Below are positions 44,355 to 53,573 of a stretch of DNA of 64,000 nucleotides, piece by piece. The stretch comes from an uncultured Agromyces sp. (GTDB lineage Bacteria; Actinomycetota; Actinomycetes; Actinomycetales; Microbacteriaceae). Under the pieces are notes generated by a model. The model ran no database searches, was not told the origin of the DNA, and was given only the letters and a program-made list of their open reading frames with translations. Position 1 is the first letter of the stretch. Every line of letters begins with the position of its first letter. The stretch is from positions 310,001 to 374,000 of the forward strand of contig CAJXGN010000002.1 of the NCBI GenBank assembly GCA_913053875.1, read 5' to 3'. A program made the position numbers and the translations under genes.

Positions 44355-44683
44355 CGGAACTCGCGCCGCCGCCGCAGGGCACCGGCTGCGCGTCGTGCAT
44401 CGAGGCCGGCGGATGGTGGTGGCACCTGCGCCGCTGCGTCGAGTGCGGGTACATCGGATGCTGCGACTCGTCGCCCGCCCGGCACGCACGCGAGCATGCG
44501 ATGACCCACGGGCACGCCGTGATGACGAGTTTCGAACCCGACGAGCACTGGTTCTGGGACTTCACGCGCGAGGCCGGCGCACGACCCGTGCCGCTCTCGC
44601 CGCCGTTCTCGCGCCCGCGCGACCAGCCCTGTCCCGGCCCTGCGGGCCGCGTGCCCGACGACTGGGAATCGCTGGTGCGCTGA
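44351..44683 (+). CDS. UBP-type zinc finger protein
   Basis: 110 aa. The Cys/His pattern CASCIEAGGWWWHLRRCVEC, GYIGCCDSS and H-A-R-E-H-A-M-T-H-G-H is the bacterial UBP (ubiquitin hydrolase-like) zinc finger, with three zinc sites expected. Eukaryotic homologues bind ubiquitin C-termini; the bacterial ligand is unknown. It overlaps the flavoprotein gene (ATGA), a conserved pairing in actinobacteria, so the two probably work together. Confidence 0.85.
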   Translation: MTELAPPPQGTGCASCIEAGGWWWHLRRCVECGYIGCCDSSPARHAREHAMTHGHAVMTSFEPDEHWFWDFTREAGARPVPLSPPFSRPRDQPCPGPAGRVPDDWESLVR

Positions 44684-44758
44684 GGCACCTCGCCAACGTT
44701 CCTCCCCAACTCGACAGGTTTCCGCTTTGGGCCCCCGCGGCTCACTATGGTGGTCCGC

Positions 44759-45415
44759 GTGCCTCGGCCGACCGCGATCGTCTACGTCGACGGTTTCAAC
44801 CTGTACCGGCGCAACCTGGAGGACCGACCTGCGGCGAAGTGGCTGGACTTGCACGCACTCTCGGAGTTGCTCCTGCCAACGCATCACATCAGGCTCGTGA
44901 GGTACTTCACCGCCAACGTGCGGCCCATAGCCGGCGCGGATCCGCAGTCGCCGATTCGCCAGCAGACGTACCTGCGTGTGCTTCGAGACGCCGGGATCCA
45001 GGTCCACGACGAGGGCCAGTTCCGCGTCGACAAGCGACGCCTGGCGGTGGTCCCGCTCACGACCGGCGCGGACGGCAAGCTCGTCACGGCGAAGGTGCGG
45101 AAGATCGAGGAGAAGGGGTCCGACGTCAACTTGGCGGCGCACATGATCTTCGATGCGTGTACGAACCCACCGGATGTTTCGGTGCTCGTCTCGAACGACT
45201 CCGACTACTGCACCGCACTGGAGTTACTCACGACCGGTCTCGGCCGGAGGTTCGGGTTGTTCTCCACGACGCAAACGCCCTCGCGCGACCTGATGAACTT
45301 GAACCCACTGTTCGTGAAAGTGATCCGTGAGCGGGCGCTGATGGCGTCGCAGTACCCGAATCCGTACGTACGGGCGAATGGAAAGCAGCTCACACGGCCG
45401 GCGGCTTGGGCGTGA
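44759..45415 (+). CDS. NYN domain (PIN-like) ribonuclease family protein
   Basis: 218 aa. AIVYVDGFNLYRRN gives the first catalytic Asp, KIEEKGSDVNLAAHMIFDA the second and VLVSNDSDYCTAL the third, the acidic triad of NYN/LabA nucleases. Codon use is a little less GC-rich than its neighbours, hinting at acquisition. GTG 44759 lies 7 nt after TATGGT (44746-44751), a leaderless start; an in-frame ATG at 44747 would lie inside that -10 box. Such proteins can act in RNA decay or defence; context gives no more. Confidence 0.8.
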   Translation: MPRPTAIVYVDGFNLYRRNLEDRPAAKWLDLHALSELLLPTHHIRLVRYFTANVRPIAGADPQSPIRQQTYLRVLRDAGIQVHDEGQFRVDKRRLAVVPLTTGADGKLVTAKVRKIEEKGSDVNLAAHMIFDACTNPPDVSVLVSNDSDYCTALELLTTGLGRRFGLFSTTQTPSRDLMNLNPLFVKVIRERALMASQYPNPYVRANGKQLTRPAAWA

Positions 45416-45428
45416 CGAAAACAAAACA

Positions 45429-45446
45429 GGGGCCCCGTAGGGCCCC
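45429..45446. terminator. Hairpin after the NYN gene
   Basis: GGGGCCC-CGTA-GGGCCCC, a 7-bp GC stem with a 4-nt loop, 14 bp after the NYN stop. Confidence 0.6.
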
Positions 45447-45594
45447 GTACCCGATAGCCGAAGCGCTCGGGGGTGTGTTGGCAGTGTAGCAAGCCCGCAG
45501 TCCCAGCGGGACGGCAGGTGGCCGCGATGCGGGTACGGCCGCTCCGAGGCATCCGCACGGCTGCCCCACAGCCCCGCGCCCCTAGTCTGATCAC

Positions 45595-46392
45595 ATGGGA
45601 CGACGTGACGAGGTCGAGTGCTGGCTGACCGACATGGATGGCGTGCTCGTGCACGAGAACCACGCCCTGCCCGGCGCGGCCGAGCTGCTGCAGCAGTGGC
45701 GTGACACCGGCACCCCGTTCCTGGTGCTGACGAACAACTCGATCTTCACGGCGCGCGACCTGTCGGCGAGGCTGCAGCGGTCCGGGCTCGAGGTGCCCGA
45801 GGAGTCGATCTGGACCTCGGCGCTCGCGACGGCCGACTTCCTGAAGCAGCAGCAGCCGGGCGGCACCGCGTTCGTGATCGGCGAGGCGGGCATCCTCACC
45901 GCACTGCACGAGGCGGGCTACATCATGACCGAGTCGGACCCCGACTTCGTGGTCGTCGGCGAGACGCGCAACTACTCGTTCGACGCGATCACCAAGGCGA
46001 TCCGGTTCATCGGCAAGGGGTCGCGGTTCATCGTGACGAACCCGGACGCCACGGGCCCGAGCGCCGACGGCCCGCTGCCCGCGACCGGCGCGATCGCCGC
46101 GATGATCACCAAGGCGACCGGGCGCGAGCCCTACGTGGTCGGCAAGCCGAACCCCATGATGTTCCGGTCGGCGCTGAACAAGATCGGCGCGCACTCGGAG
46201 AACACCGCGATGATCGGCGACCGCATGGACACCGACATCGTGGCGGGCATCGAGGCGGGGCTGCACACGATCCTCGTGATGACCGGCATCAGCGACCAGC
46301 GCGAGATCGACAAGTACCCGTTCCGCCCGTCGGAGGTCATCGAGGGCGTGCACGAGCTCGTGGCATCCGGCCCCATCGAGACCGAGCTGTAG
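45595..46392 (+). CDS. HAD-superfamily phosphatase (NagD/p-nitrophenylphosphatase type)
   Basis: 265 aa. Motif I is WLTDMDGVLV at residues 10-19, motif II FLVLTNNS, the cap lies between, and motifs III/IV are VVGKPNPMMF and AMIGDRMDTDI. It hydrolyses a small phosphate monoester such as a nucleotide or sugar phosphate in the cytoplasm. TAGTCT (45583-45588) lies 6 nt before the ATG: leaderless. Convergent with the nucleoside hydrolase gene. Confidence 0.88.
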   Translation: MGRRDEVECWLTDMDGVLVHENHALPGAAELLQQWRDTGTPFLVLTNNSIFTARDLSARLQRSGLEVPEESIWTSALATADFLKQQQPGGTAFVIGEAGILTALHEAGYIMTESDPDFVVVGETRNYSFDAITKAIRFIGKGSRFIVTNPDATGPSADGPLPATGAIAAMITKATGREPYVVGKPNPMMFRSALNKIGAHSENTAMIGDRMDTDIVAGIEAGLHTILVMTGISDQREIDKYPFRPSEVIEGVHELVASGPIETEL

Positions 46393-46406
46393 CGCCAGCC
46401 GCTCGC

Positions 46407-47342
46407 CTACGCCAGGCGGGCGACCGCGTCGACCATCCCGCTCCAGAAGCGGGGCACGTCGATGTCGACCGCCACGTGGGCGTTCGGCTCCCGCGCGAGC
46501 ATGCCGTCGAAGTCGACCACGGTCGCGCCGCTCGTCTCGGTGCCGGCGAGCTCGACGTCGAGTCGTGTGTGCACGGTCGTGATGCAGCCCGGGTCGGTGA
46601 GCACCGCCACCGCGACCGGGTCGTGCAGCGGGCCGTCGGGCATGCCGAACACCTCGGCGTTCGTGTGGCAGAAGAAGTCGAGCAGCTCGTCGGCGAACGC
46701 CGCCGTGCGCGTGCCGGCCGCCGCGATGCGCGCCTGCACCTCGCTCGTGACGAGCGCTCGGTGGGTGGTGTTCAGCCCCACCATCGTGAAGCGCACGCCG
46801 CTGCCCAGCACGATCGCGACCGCGTCGGGGTCGACCCACGCGTTGAACTCGGCGTAGGGCGTGACGTTGCCGCGCTCGGTCGACCCGCCCATCCACACGA
46901 CCTCGCGCACCCGCGGGGCGAGCTCGGGGCGGTCGCGCAGCAGCACGGCCACGTTCGTGAGCGGCCCGGTCGCGATGATGGCGACGGGCTCGGATGCCTC
47001 GGCCAGCACGTCCGCCATCAGCGTCGTCGCGTCGCGGTCATCGAGCGGCACCGTCGGTTCGGGCAGCTCGGGACCGCCGAGCCCGTTCGCCCCGTGGATC
47101 CACTCGGCCGTCTGCAGCACCTTCACGAGCGGGCCGGATGCCCCGGCCGCGACCGGCACCTCGACGCCGGCGACCGTGCAGGCGATGCGCGCGTTCATCG
47201 ACGTGAACTCGAGCGGCACGTTGCCGCCGACGGTCGTGATCGCGCGCAGGTCGACCGCGGGGCTCGCTGCGGCGAGCCAGAGCGCGAACACGTCGTCGTG
47301 CCCCGGGTCGCAGTCGAGGATCAGCGGGATCGGATCGGTCAT
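46407..47342 (-). CDS. Nucleoside hydrolase (inosine-uridine preferring type)
   Basis: 311 aa. The N-terminal calcium-binding motif is LILDCDPGHDDVFALWLAAA (DxDxxxDD) at residues 7-26; GNVPLEFTSMNARIA, IIATGPLTNVAVLL and MGGSTERGNVTPYAEFN follow, and the catalytic His region is GPLHDPVAVA. It cleaves the N-glycosidic bond of ribonucleosides to base and ribose. It overlaps the ribokinase gene (ATGA), which would phosphorylate the released ribose. Confidence 0.93.
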   Translation of the reverse strand: MTDPIPLILDCDPGHDDVFALWLAAASPAVDLRAITTVGGNVPLEFTSMNARIACTVAGVEVPVAAGASGPLVKVLQTAEWIHGANGLGGPELPEPTVPLDDRDATTLMADVLAEASEPVAIIATGPLTNVAVLLRDRPELAPRVREVVWMGGSTERGNVTPYAEFNAWVDPDAVAIVLGSGVRFTMVGLNTTHRALVTSEVQARIAAAGTRTAAFADELLDFFCHTNAEVFGMPDGPLHDPVAVAVLTDPGCITTVHTRLDVELAGTETSGATVVDFDGMLAREPNAHVAVDIDVPRFWSGMVDAVARLA

Positions 47343-48283
47343 GCGGGCTCCTCCATCGCGTGCAGGATCTCGTCGCGCGTCGCGTACGAGTCGGTCGTGC
47401 CGCGTCGCTGCACGGCGAGCGCGCCGGCGGCGACCGCGGCGGCCACCGCCTCGTCGAGCGGCGCACCGCCCGCGAGGAACGCGGCGAGCGTGCCGGTGAA
47501 CCCGTCGCCCGCTCCCGTCGTGTCGACCGCGTCGACCTCGGGTGCGGCACAGGCGACGGATGCCCCGGGGCCCGCGCCGACCGCCCCGGCACCGCCGAGC
47601 GTGATCACCACCGAGCGCGCGACACGACCCACGGCGGCCTCGGCGGCCGCGCGCCACGCGTCGGCGGACCCGTCGCCCTCCGGCGCGATGCCCACCGACC
47701 GCGCCTCGTGCTCGTTCACGACGAGCGGGTCGCACTCGGCGAGCGCGCCGCGCGACACGTCGACGGGCGGCGCGAGGTTCAGCACGAAGCGGGTGCCGAA
47801 GCGTGCGCACGCGGCTGCGAGGCGCTCGATGGTCACGGCCGGCACCTCGCCCTGCGTGAGCACGAGGTCGGCGGCGGCGATGTCGTCGTGCCGGTCCACG
47901 ACGAGCTCGGGCGTGAGCGCCGCGTTCGCGCCCGCGGTGATGACGATGGTGTTCTCGCCCGACGCGTCGACCGTGATCTGGGCGACGCCGGTCGGGGCGT
48001 CGGGCACCGCGGCGATCGACGAGACGTCGAGCCCGAGGCGGGTCAGCGACGCGAGCGCGAAGTCGCCGGAGGCATCCGCCCCGACCCGAGCCACGAGCCG
48101 GACCACAGCTCCCGACCGGTGCGCCGCGACCGCCTGGTTCGTGCCCTTGCCCCCGAGCGCCGTCGCGAAGCCCGTGCTCGCGAGCGTCTCGCCGGGCAGG
48201 GGGAAGCGGTCGACGTAGCTCGTCGAGTCGACGTTGAGCGAGCCGAACACGACGACGGATCCGGCCGGCGATGCAGCTGCCAC
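47339..48283 (-). CDS. Ribokinase
   Basis: 314 aa PfkB-family sugar kinase. The N-terminal GSLNVDSTSYVDRFPLPGET and ATALGGKGTNQAVAAHR bind ribose; the anion hole/catalytic Asp is DTTGAGDGFTGTLAAFLAGG. It makes ribose 5-phosphate. GTG 48283 is preferred because GAGGAGG lies 6 nt upstream; an earlier GTG at 48289 overlaps that site. Forms a two-gene nucleoside salvage operon with the hydrolase. Confidence 0.9.
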   Translation of the reverse strand: MAAASPAGSVVVFGSLNVDSTSYVDRFPLPGETLASTGFATALGGKGTNQAVAAHRSGAVVRLVARVGADASGDFALASLTRLGLDVSSIAAVPDAPTGVAQITVDASGENTIVITAGANAALTPELVVDRHDDIAAADLVLTQGEVPAVTIERLAAACARFGTRFVLNLAPPVDVSRGALAECDPLVVNEHEARSVGIAPEGDGSADAWRAAAEAAVGRVARSVVITLGGAGAVGAGPGASVACAAPEVDAVDTTGAGDGFTGTLAAFLAGGAPLDEAVAAAVAAGALAVQRRGTTDSYATRDEILHAMEEPA

Positions 48284-48469
48284 GAGCACCCTCCTCGCGC
48301 GCCAGCCTAACCGCGCGGCCTCCTGAATCCGGGCGCGCCGAGCCCGTCGGGTACAGTGTCAGGGCCGGCGCGATCCGCCGGAGCCCTCCCCTTTTCGCCG
48401 AACAACCGGCCGTTCCCGCGTGCGCGATGGGGCGCACCGACCGTCTCACCGACCCTCGGAGCACCCGAA

Positions 48470-50002
48470 ATGACCTCCAGCATCGCCACCGTCGACCGCG
48501 CCGCCGAACGCGAGCGCTACCGCCCCCGCCCCTCCGTGCTTGAGGCGCTGCGCTCCCCGCGCATCCTCACCAAGGAGGTGCTCGCGGGTCTCGTCGTCGC
48601 GCTCGCGCTGATCCCCGAGGCCATCTCGTTCTCGATCATCGCGGGCGTCGACCCGCGCGTCGGCCTCTTCTCGTCGTTCGTGATGGCGGTGTCGATCGCG
48701 TTCCTCGGCGGTCGCCCGGCCATGATCACCGCGGCCACGGGCGCGGTCGCACTCGTCATCGCCCCGGTCGCGCGCGACTACGGCATGGACTACTTCATCG
48801 CCACCGTCATCCTCGCCGGTGTCTTCCAGCTCGTGCTCGGCGCGCTCGGCGTCGCGAAGCTCATGCGGTTCATCCCCCGCAGCGTGATGGTCGGCTTCGT
48901 GAACTCGCTCGCGATCCTCATCTTCATGGCCCAGCTGCCGCACCTCATCGGCGTGCCGGCGCTCGTCTACCCGCTCGTCGCCGCGGGCATCATCATCATC
49001 GTGCTGCTGCCGCGCCTGACGAAGATCGTGCCGGCGCCGCTGGTCGCGATCGTCGTGATCACGGGCATCGTGCTCGCCATGGGCTGGAGCGTGCCGAACG
49101 TCGCCGACCAGGGCGAGCTGCCCGAGAGCCTGCCCGAGCTGTTCATCCCGAACGTGCCGCTCACGTGGGAGACGTTCACGATCATCGCGCCGTTCGCGCT
49201 CGCGATGGCGCTCGTCGGCCTGCTCGAGTCGCTCATGACCGCGAAGCTCGTCGACGACATCACCGACACCCACTCGCGCAAGACCCGCGAGTCGCTCGGC
49301 CAGGGCGCCGCGAACATCCTCTCGGGCCTGTTCGGCGGCATGGGCGGCTGCGCCATGATCGGCCAGACCATGATCAACGTGAAGGTCTCGGGCGCGCGCA
49401 CCCGCATCTCGACGTTCCTCGCGGGCGTGTTCCTGCTCATCCTCGTGGTCGCCCTCGGCGACATCGTCGGGCTCATCCCGATGGCCGCGCTCGTGGCGGT
49501 CATGGTCATGGTCTCGGTCGCGACCTTCGACTGGCACTCGATCACCCCGCAGACACTGCGACGGATGCCCCTGAGCGAGACGATCGTCATGGTCTCGACG
49601 GTCGCGATCGTCGTCGCCACGCACAACCTGGCGATCGGCGTCATCGTCGGCGTGGTCATCGCGATGGTGCTCTTCGCGCGTCGCGTTGCGCACTTCACCT
49701 CGGTCGGCCGGAAGGTCAGCGAGGACGACGAGGGCGAGATCGTGCACTACACCGTGACCGGCGAGCTGTTCTTCGCCTCGTCGAACGACCTCACCACGCA
49801 GTTCGAGTACGCCGACGACCCGTCGCGCGTCGTCATCGACCTGTCGTCGTCGCACATCTGGGACGCGTCGACGGTCGCAGCGATCGACGCCATCGTCACG
49901 AAGTACGAGGCGCACGGGGCATCCGTCGAGCTCACCGGCCTCAACGACGCGAGCGTCAAGATGCGCGAGCGGCTCACCGGGCGCCTCGGCGCCGGGCACT
50001 GA
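48470..50002 (+). CDS. SulP family anion transporter with STAS domain
   Basis: 510 aa. About twelve membrane helices begin with LAGLVVALALIPEAISFSII, the SulP signature; GLFGGMGGCAMIGQTMINV is the conserved family loop, and a C-terminal STAS domain (VTGELFFASSNDLTTQFEYA, VVIDLSSSHIWDASTVAAID) follows. Substrates of the family are sulfate, bicarbonate or dicarboxylates; no adjacent gene narrows this. GGAG precedes the ATG and TACAGT at ~48352 is a likely -10. Confidence 0.87.
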   Translation: MTSSIATVDRAAERERYRPRPSVLEALRSPRILTKEVLAGLVVALALIPEAISFSIIAGVDPRVGLFSSFVMAVSIAFLGGRPAMITAATGAVALVIAPVARDYGMDYFIATVILAGVFQLVLGALGVAKLMRFIPRSVMVGFVNSLAILIFMAQLPHLIGVPALVYPLVAAGIIIIVLLPRLTKIVPAPLVAIVVITGIVLAMGWSVPNVADQGELPESLPELFIPNVPLTWETFTIIAPFALAMALVGLLESLMTAKLVDDITDTHSRKTRESLGQGAANILSGLFGGMGGCAMIGQTMINVKVSGARTRISTFLAGVFLLILVVALGDIVGLIPMAALVAVMVMVSVATFDWHSITPQTLRRMPLSETIVMVSTVAIVVATHNLAIGVIVGVVIAMVLFARRVAHFTSVGRKVSEDDEGEIVHYTVTGELFFASSNDLTTQFEYADDPSRVVIDLSSSHIWDASTVAAIDAIVTKYEAHGASVELTGLNDASVKMRERLTGRLGAGH

Positions 50003-50077
50003 CAGGCGGATGCCGCGGGGCGGCGCACGCCGTCGGTGGCACGTCCGACTGGAGCGGCGGTCGGCCCGCCGCGGTGA

Positions 50078-52579
50078 TCAGCTCGGACCGGGGCCCGCGA
50101 TGCTGCCGGTGAGCGGTTCGCCGCCGGAGCGGTTCACGAAGCAGAAGTAGGCGCGCTGGCCCTCGTCCCACTGCTCGGCGGTGACCGGGAACGACGCCTG
50201 CACCTGCAGGTCGTCGATGCCCGCGACCGTCGCGAGGTCGACGATGCCCGCCTGCGTGCAGCGCTCGCCCATCGACGCCGCGAGCTCGGCCTCGCCCGGG
50301 AACGGGTCGCCGATCTCGCCGAGCGTGCCGCGGTGCACGAGCTGCGCGGCGTGCGGGTTCGCGCAGTCGACGACCGTGAACTCCTCCGCCCAGGGCGAGT
50401 CGAACGGATCGATGCACTCCGTGCCGAACAGCGTGTCCCACTCGTGGGTGCCGGGCGCCTGCGCCTCGGCCGGTCCGGCGATGATCGTCGGCGTCGGCGT
50501 GGGGGTCGCGGTCGGCGTGGGGGTCGGCGTCGTGGCCGTCACCACGGTGTCGCCGAGCCGGGTGCCGAGGAAGAACAGGCCGACCAGCGCGATCACCGCG
50601 ACGAGACCGCCCGCGACCCAGAGCAGCACCCGCGTCGACCCGCCGCGGCCGGAGCCGCCCGAGCCGGCAGCGCTCGCGCCCTCGGCGGGCGGGCCCTGCG
50701 GCGGCGCCTCCGCTCCGGCTCGGGGGAGCACGGTGGTCGCCGCGCCGGACGCACCGGGAGCGGCGGTTGCGGCCTGGCCGCCCGGCTGCGCGGCGGCGAA
50801 GCCCGCCAGGGGCAGCAGCCGGGTCGCGTTCTCCTCCTCCGCGGCGCTCGGCGGCATGCCGATCGGCGCGACGCCGGGCACGTGCGAGGTGTCGTCGGCG
50901 AACTCCGCGCGATCCCAGGTGTGTGCGGGCGGCGGCTCCTCGACGCCGAGGCTGCCGAAGAGCTCGGCGAACGGGTCGTGCCGGTCGGACGGCGGGGCCA
51001 GCGGGGTGCCGCCGAGGTCCTGCCCGAACGGGTCGGCCGTGAATCCCTCGTGGCCGACGTGCGGCGGCTCGGCGTCGGCAGCCCCGGCCACGCTCGCGGC
51101 GAACGGGTCACCGGAGTCGAACGGATCCGACCGCCCGAACGGGTCGGGCATGTCGAACGCGCCACCGGTCGCCGGACCGCGGTCGTCGGGCGGCGTGCTG
51201 CCCGAGCCGAGCAGGCTCCAGATGCCCTCGGCGGGAGGGGATGCATCGGAGTCGGGCGTCGCGCCCGCGCCGGCGGCAGCCCCTGCGGCCGCGGCGCCGA
51301 ACGCGGCGCCCGCGGCACCGGCGGCCCACGGTGCGGCCGAGTCGCGCGACTCGTCCTGCGGCTCGGGCTGGACCGGCTGCTCCGGCGCCGACTCGACGTC
51401 GGCGGTGTCGGGCGCTGCGTCGGGCGCGGCGTCCGCGCGCTCACCAGCGTCGGCCTCCGCGTCGGGTACCTCCGGCGCGGCAGCCCCGGCGGCCTCGGCG
51501 TCGGCGTCGGTTCCCGGCTCGGGGGACGTCGACGCGTCGTCGACGCCCGCGGTGTCGGGGCGTCGCCACGAGGGCTTGCGCGGCGTCGCGCGCGGGTCGA
51601 CGGCGTTCGGGTCGGGCTCCAGGTTCCACGCGAACGCGCTCGCACCGGCAGCACCGGCGAGCGCCCCGAACGGGTCGTCCCCGGCGGGCGCGTCGGCATC
51701 GGCCGGCTGGTCGGCCGCCGGTGCACCTGCGTCCGGCGCGTCACCGCCGACGAGGCCGGGCGGGTAGACGGCGGTCCGCTCGACCTCGGGCTCCTCCGGT
51801 TCTTCCGGCTCCTCCGGCTCCGGAAGCCGGGGCACCTCGCCGGTCTCGCGGCGACGGGCCACCGCGGTCGGGTGCTCCTCGTCGAAGATCGACCAGACGA
51901 GTCCGTCGTCCTCGGGCACGGGCGGCTCCTCCTCCACGGGCTGACGGGACGACTCGGCACCCGGCGCGGGCGGCGGCGGAGCCGCAGGCGGGGGCGGCAC
52001 GACGGGCGGAGCGGATGCCTCGGGGGCTGCCGGTTCCGGCTCGCTCTCGGGCGGCACCATCGACCACAGCGCGGCGCGGGTGGCGTCGTCCAGGTCGGCC
52101 GGATCGTCGGCGGCCGCGGGTGCGGCCTCGGGCTCCGCCTCCGGCGCGTCCGGGTCGTCATTCGCTTGCGGCGGCTCGATCACCGGCTCGGCAGCGGGTT
52201 CGGCGGGCTCCGACGCGGGCGCCTGAGGCTCGTCGATGGGCGCCGCGGGCTCCTCGGGCTCATCGACGGGCGCCGCTAGCGCTTCCGCGGGCTCGGATAC
52301 CGACGAGGTGCGTCGCTTCGGCGGCTCGGCCACCGAGAACCAGTCGTCGACCTCCTCGGCGGCCGGCGGGGGCGGCGGCTCCCAGTCGATGCGCGGCTTG
52401 GGCTCCTCGGCCGCCGGCTCGTCGGCGGAGTCGGCCGACTCAGGGGCATCCGTCGCCTGATCGCCCGCGACGGCGTCGCCCCCGGGCTCGTCGGGCTCGG
52501 AGTCGTCGCCGAGCTGGTCCATCAACCAGTCGGTGCCGCCGGCGACGTCCTCGTCGTCGTTCCCCCCACGGGCTGCCAT
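50078..52579 (-). CDS. Septum-formation-family membrane protein with ~640-residue disordered N-terminus
   Basis: 833 aa. Residues 1-640 are Ala/Pro/Glu/Asp-rich with little order; one membrane helix (LLWVAGGLVAVIALVGLFFL at about 652-675) is followed by a Thr-Pro tract and a C-terminal Septum_form-type domain with Cys-containing blocks (FGTECIDPF, FTVVDCANPHAAQLVHRGTL, GERCTQAGIV, AYFCFVNRSGG) outside the membrane. It is coupled to pyrE (TGATG). Probably a cell-envelope or division-associated protein; the long cytoplasmic arm could be a protein-interaction or spacer region. Confidence 0.75.
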   Translation of the reverse strand: MAARGGNDDEDVAGGTDWLMDQLGDDSEPDEPGGDAVAGDQATDAPESADSADEPAAEEPKPRIDWEPPPPPAAEEVDDWFSVAEPPKRRTSSVSEPAEALAAPVDEPEEPAAPIDEPQAPASEPAEPAAEPVIEPPQANDDPDAPEAEPEAAPAAADDPADLDDATRAALWSMVPPESEPEPAAPEASAPPVVPPPPAAPPPPAPGAESSRQPVEEEPPVPEDDGLVWSIFDEEHPTAVARRRETGEVPRLPEPEEPEEPEEPEVERTAVYPPGLVGGDAPDAGAPAADQPADADAPAGDDPFGALAGAAGASAFAWNLEPDPNAVDPRATPRKPSWRRPDTAGVDDASTSPEPGTDADAEAAGAAAPEVPDAEADAGERADAAPDAAPDTADVESAPEQPVQPEPQDESRDSAAPWAAGAAGAAFGAAAAGAAAGAGATPDSDASPPAEGIWSLLGSGSTPPDDRGPATGGAFDMPDPFGRSDPFDSGDPFAASVAGAADAEPPHVGHEGFTADPFGQDLGGTPLAPPSDRHDPFAELFGSLGVEEPPPAHTWDRAEFADDTSHVPGVAPIGMPPSAAEEENATRLLPLAGFAAAQPGGQAATAAPGASGAATTVLPRAGAEAPPQGPPAEGASAAGSGGSGRGGSTRVLLWVAGGLVAVIALVGLFFLGTRLGDTVVTATTPTPTPTATPTPTPTIIAGPAEAQAPGTHEWDTLFGTECIDPFDSPWAEEFTVVDCANPHAAQLVHRGTLGEIGDPFPGEAELAASMGERCTQAGIVDLATVAGIDDLQVQASFPVTAEQWDEGQRAYFCFVNRSGGEPLTGSIAGPGPS

Positions 52580-53127
52580 CAGGCGAGCCCCAGGTCGTCG
52601 AGGCCGATCGCGAAGCGATACGGGTAGCCGGCGCCCTCGATGACCTCGCGCGCCTCGGTGCCGCGGTCGACGACGACCGCGACTGCGGCGATCTCGGCGC
52701 CGACCTTCTCGAGCGCCTCGATGGCCTTGAGCGGCGAACCGCCGGTGGTCGACGTGTCCTCCAGCACGATGACGCGCTTGCCCGCGAGGTCGGGGCCCTC
52801 GACCTGGCGGCCGCGACCGTGGTCCTTCGGCTCCTTGCGGACGACGAACGCGTCGTAGGTCGCGCCGCGGGCGGCGCCCTGGTGCAGCACCGCGGCGGCG
52901 ATCGGGTCGGCGCCCATGGTCATGCCGCCGACGGCGACGACGTCGGGGACGTCGGCGATGAGGTCGAGCATGACCTGGCCGATGAGCGGTGCGACGCGGT
53001 GGTCGAGGCTGACCTTGCGCAGGTCGACGTAGTACGACGCCTTCTTGCCGCTGGTGAGCGTGAAGTCGCCGTGGAACACGGCCTCGGCCGTGATGTGGTC
53101 GATGAGCTGCTGGCGTGCGTCGGTCAC
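52579..53127 (-). CDS. pyrE: Orotate phosphoribosyltransferase
   Basis: 182 aa. It joins orotate and PRPP to give OMP in pyrimidine synthesis. FTLTSGKKASYYVDLRKVSL is the N-terminal block, VVRKEPKDHGRGRQVEGP the flexible catalytic loop and VIVLEDTSTTGGSPLKAIEA the PRPP-binding motif. GTG 53127 lies 7 nt after TAGAGT (53140-53135), a leaderless start; GTG 53136 would fall within the -10. Confidence 0.94.
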   Translation of the reverse strand: MTDARQQLIDHITAEAVFHGDFTLTSGKKASYYVDLRKVSLDHRVAPLIGQVMLDLIADVPDVVAVGGMTMGADPIAAAVLHQGAARGATYDAFVVRKEPKDHGRGRQVEGPDLAGKRVIVLEDTSTTGGSPLKAIEALEKVGAEIAAVAVVVDRGTEAREVIEGAGYPYRFAIGLDDLGLA

Positions 53128-53238
53128 GGCGTCCACTCTATTGGGCGGCGGCCGTACACCATACCCGGGGTGCGCGGGGGCGCCTGTGCACGACGCGCCG
53201 CCCGCTCGGCGTGGGCGGGCAGGTGCCCGGAGACGACG

Positions 53239-53278
53239 ACGGCCGCCGGGCGGGAGTCCCTGGCCCACCGGCGGCCGT
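53239..53278. terminator. 11-bp stem hairpin between the microprotein gene and pyrE
   Basis: ACGGCCGCCGG at 53239-53249 pairs with 53268-53278. It sits 36 bp after the stop of the leftward microprotein gene. Confidence 0.65.
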
Positions 53279-53313
53279 GCGCAGGGCCCTGCCCCTGCTC
53301 GGGGTCGCGCGCG

Positions 53314-53436
53314 TCAGATGGCGCGCGGGTACTCGCGCTCGGGAATGCGGCCGTAGCCGTCACGTGCCGTCTCGACGACTGCCATGACGACAGCCGCCAC
53401 GGCGGTGACCGCGAGCAGTGCGAGGAGAGCGAACAC
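53314..53436 (-). CDS. 40-residue single-pass membrane microprotein
   Basis: A GTG preceded by GAAAGGAATCATC opens a 40-aa protein: one hydrophobic helix (VFALLALLAVTAVAAVVMAV) and a short charged tail ending DGYGRIPEREYPRAI. Helix, ribosome site, tail composition and its own hairpin terminator make a real gene likely. It is divergent from a LysR gene and may be its target. Function unknown; too short for most annotation pipelines. Confidence 0.6.
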   Translation of the reverse strand: MFALLALLAVTAVAAVVMAVVETARDGYGRIPEREYPRAI

Positions 53437-53573
53437 GATGATTCCTTTCGTCGAAGTGGCGCACCCGTTCGGGAACGCGAGACGCCGGCTCGGGACCATC
53501 GTGGTCGCGCCGGCGTCACCTCAATTGAACCTCGTTCGACTGTTCAGCACAAGCTCACAATACTTTACTATCG

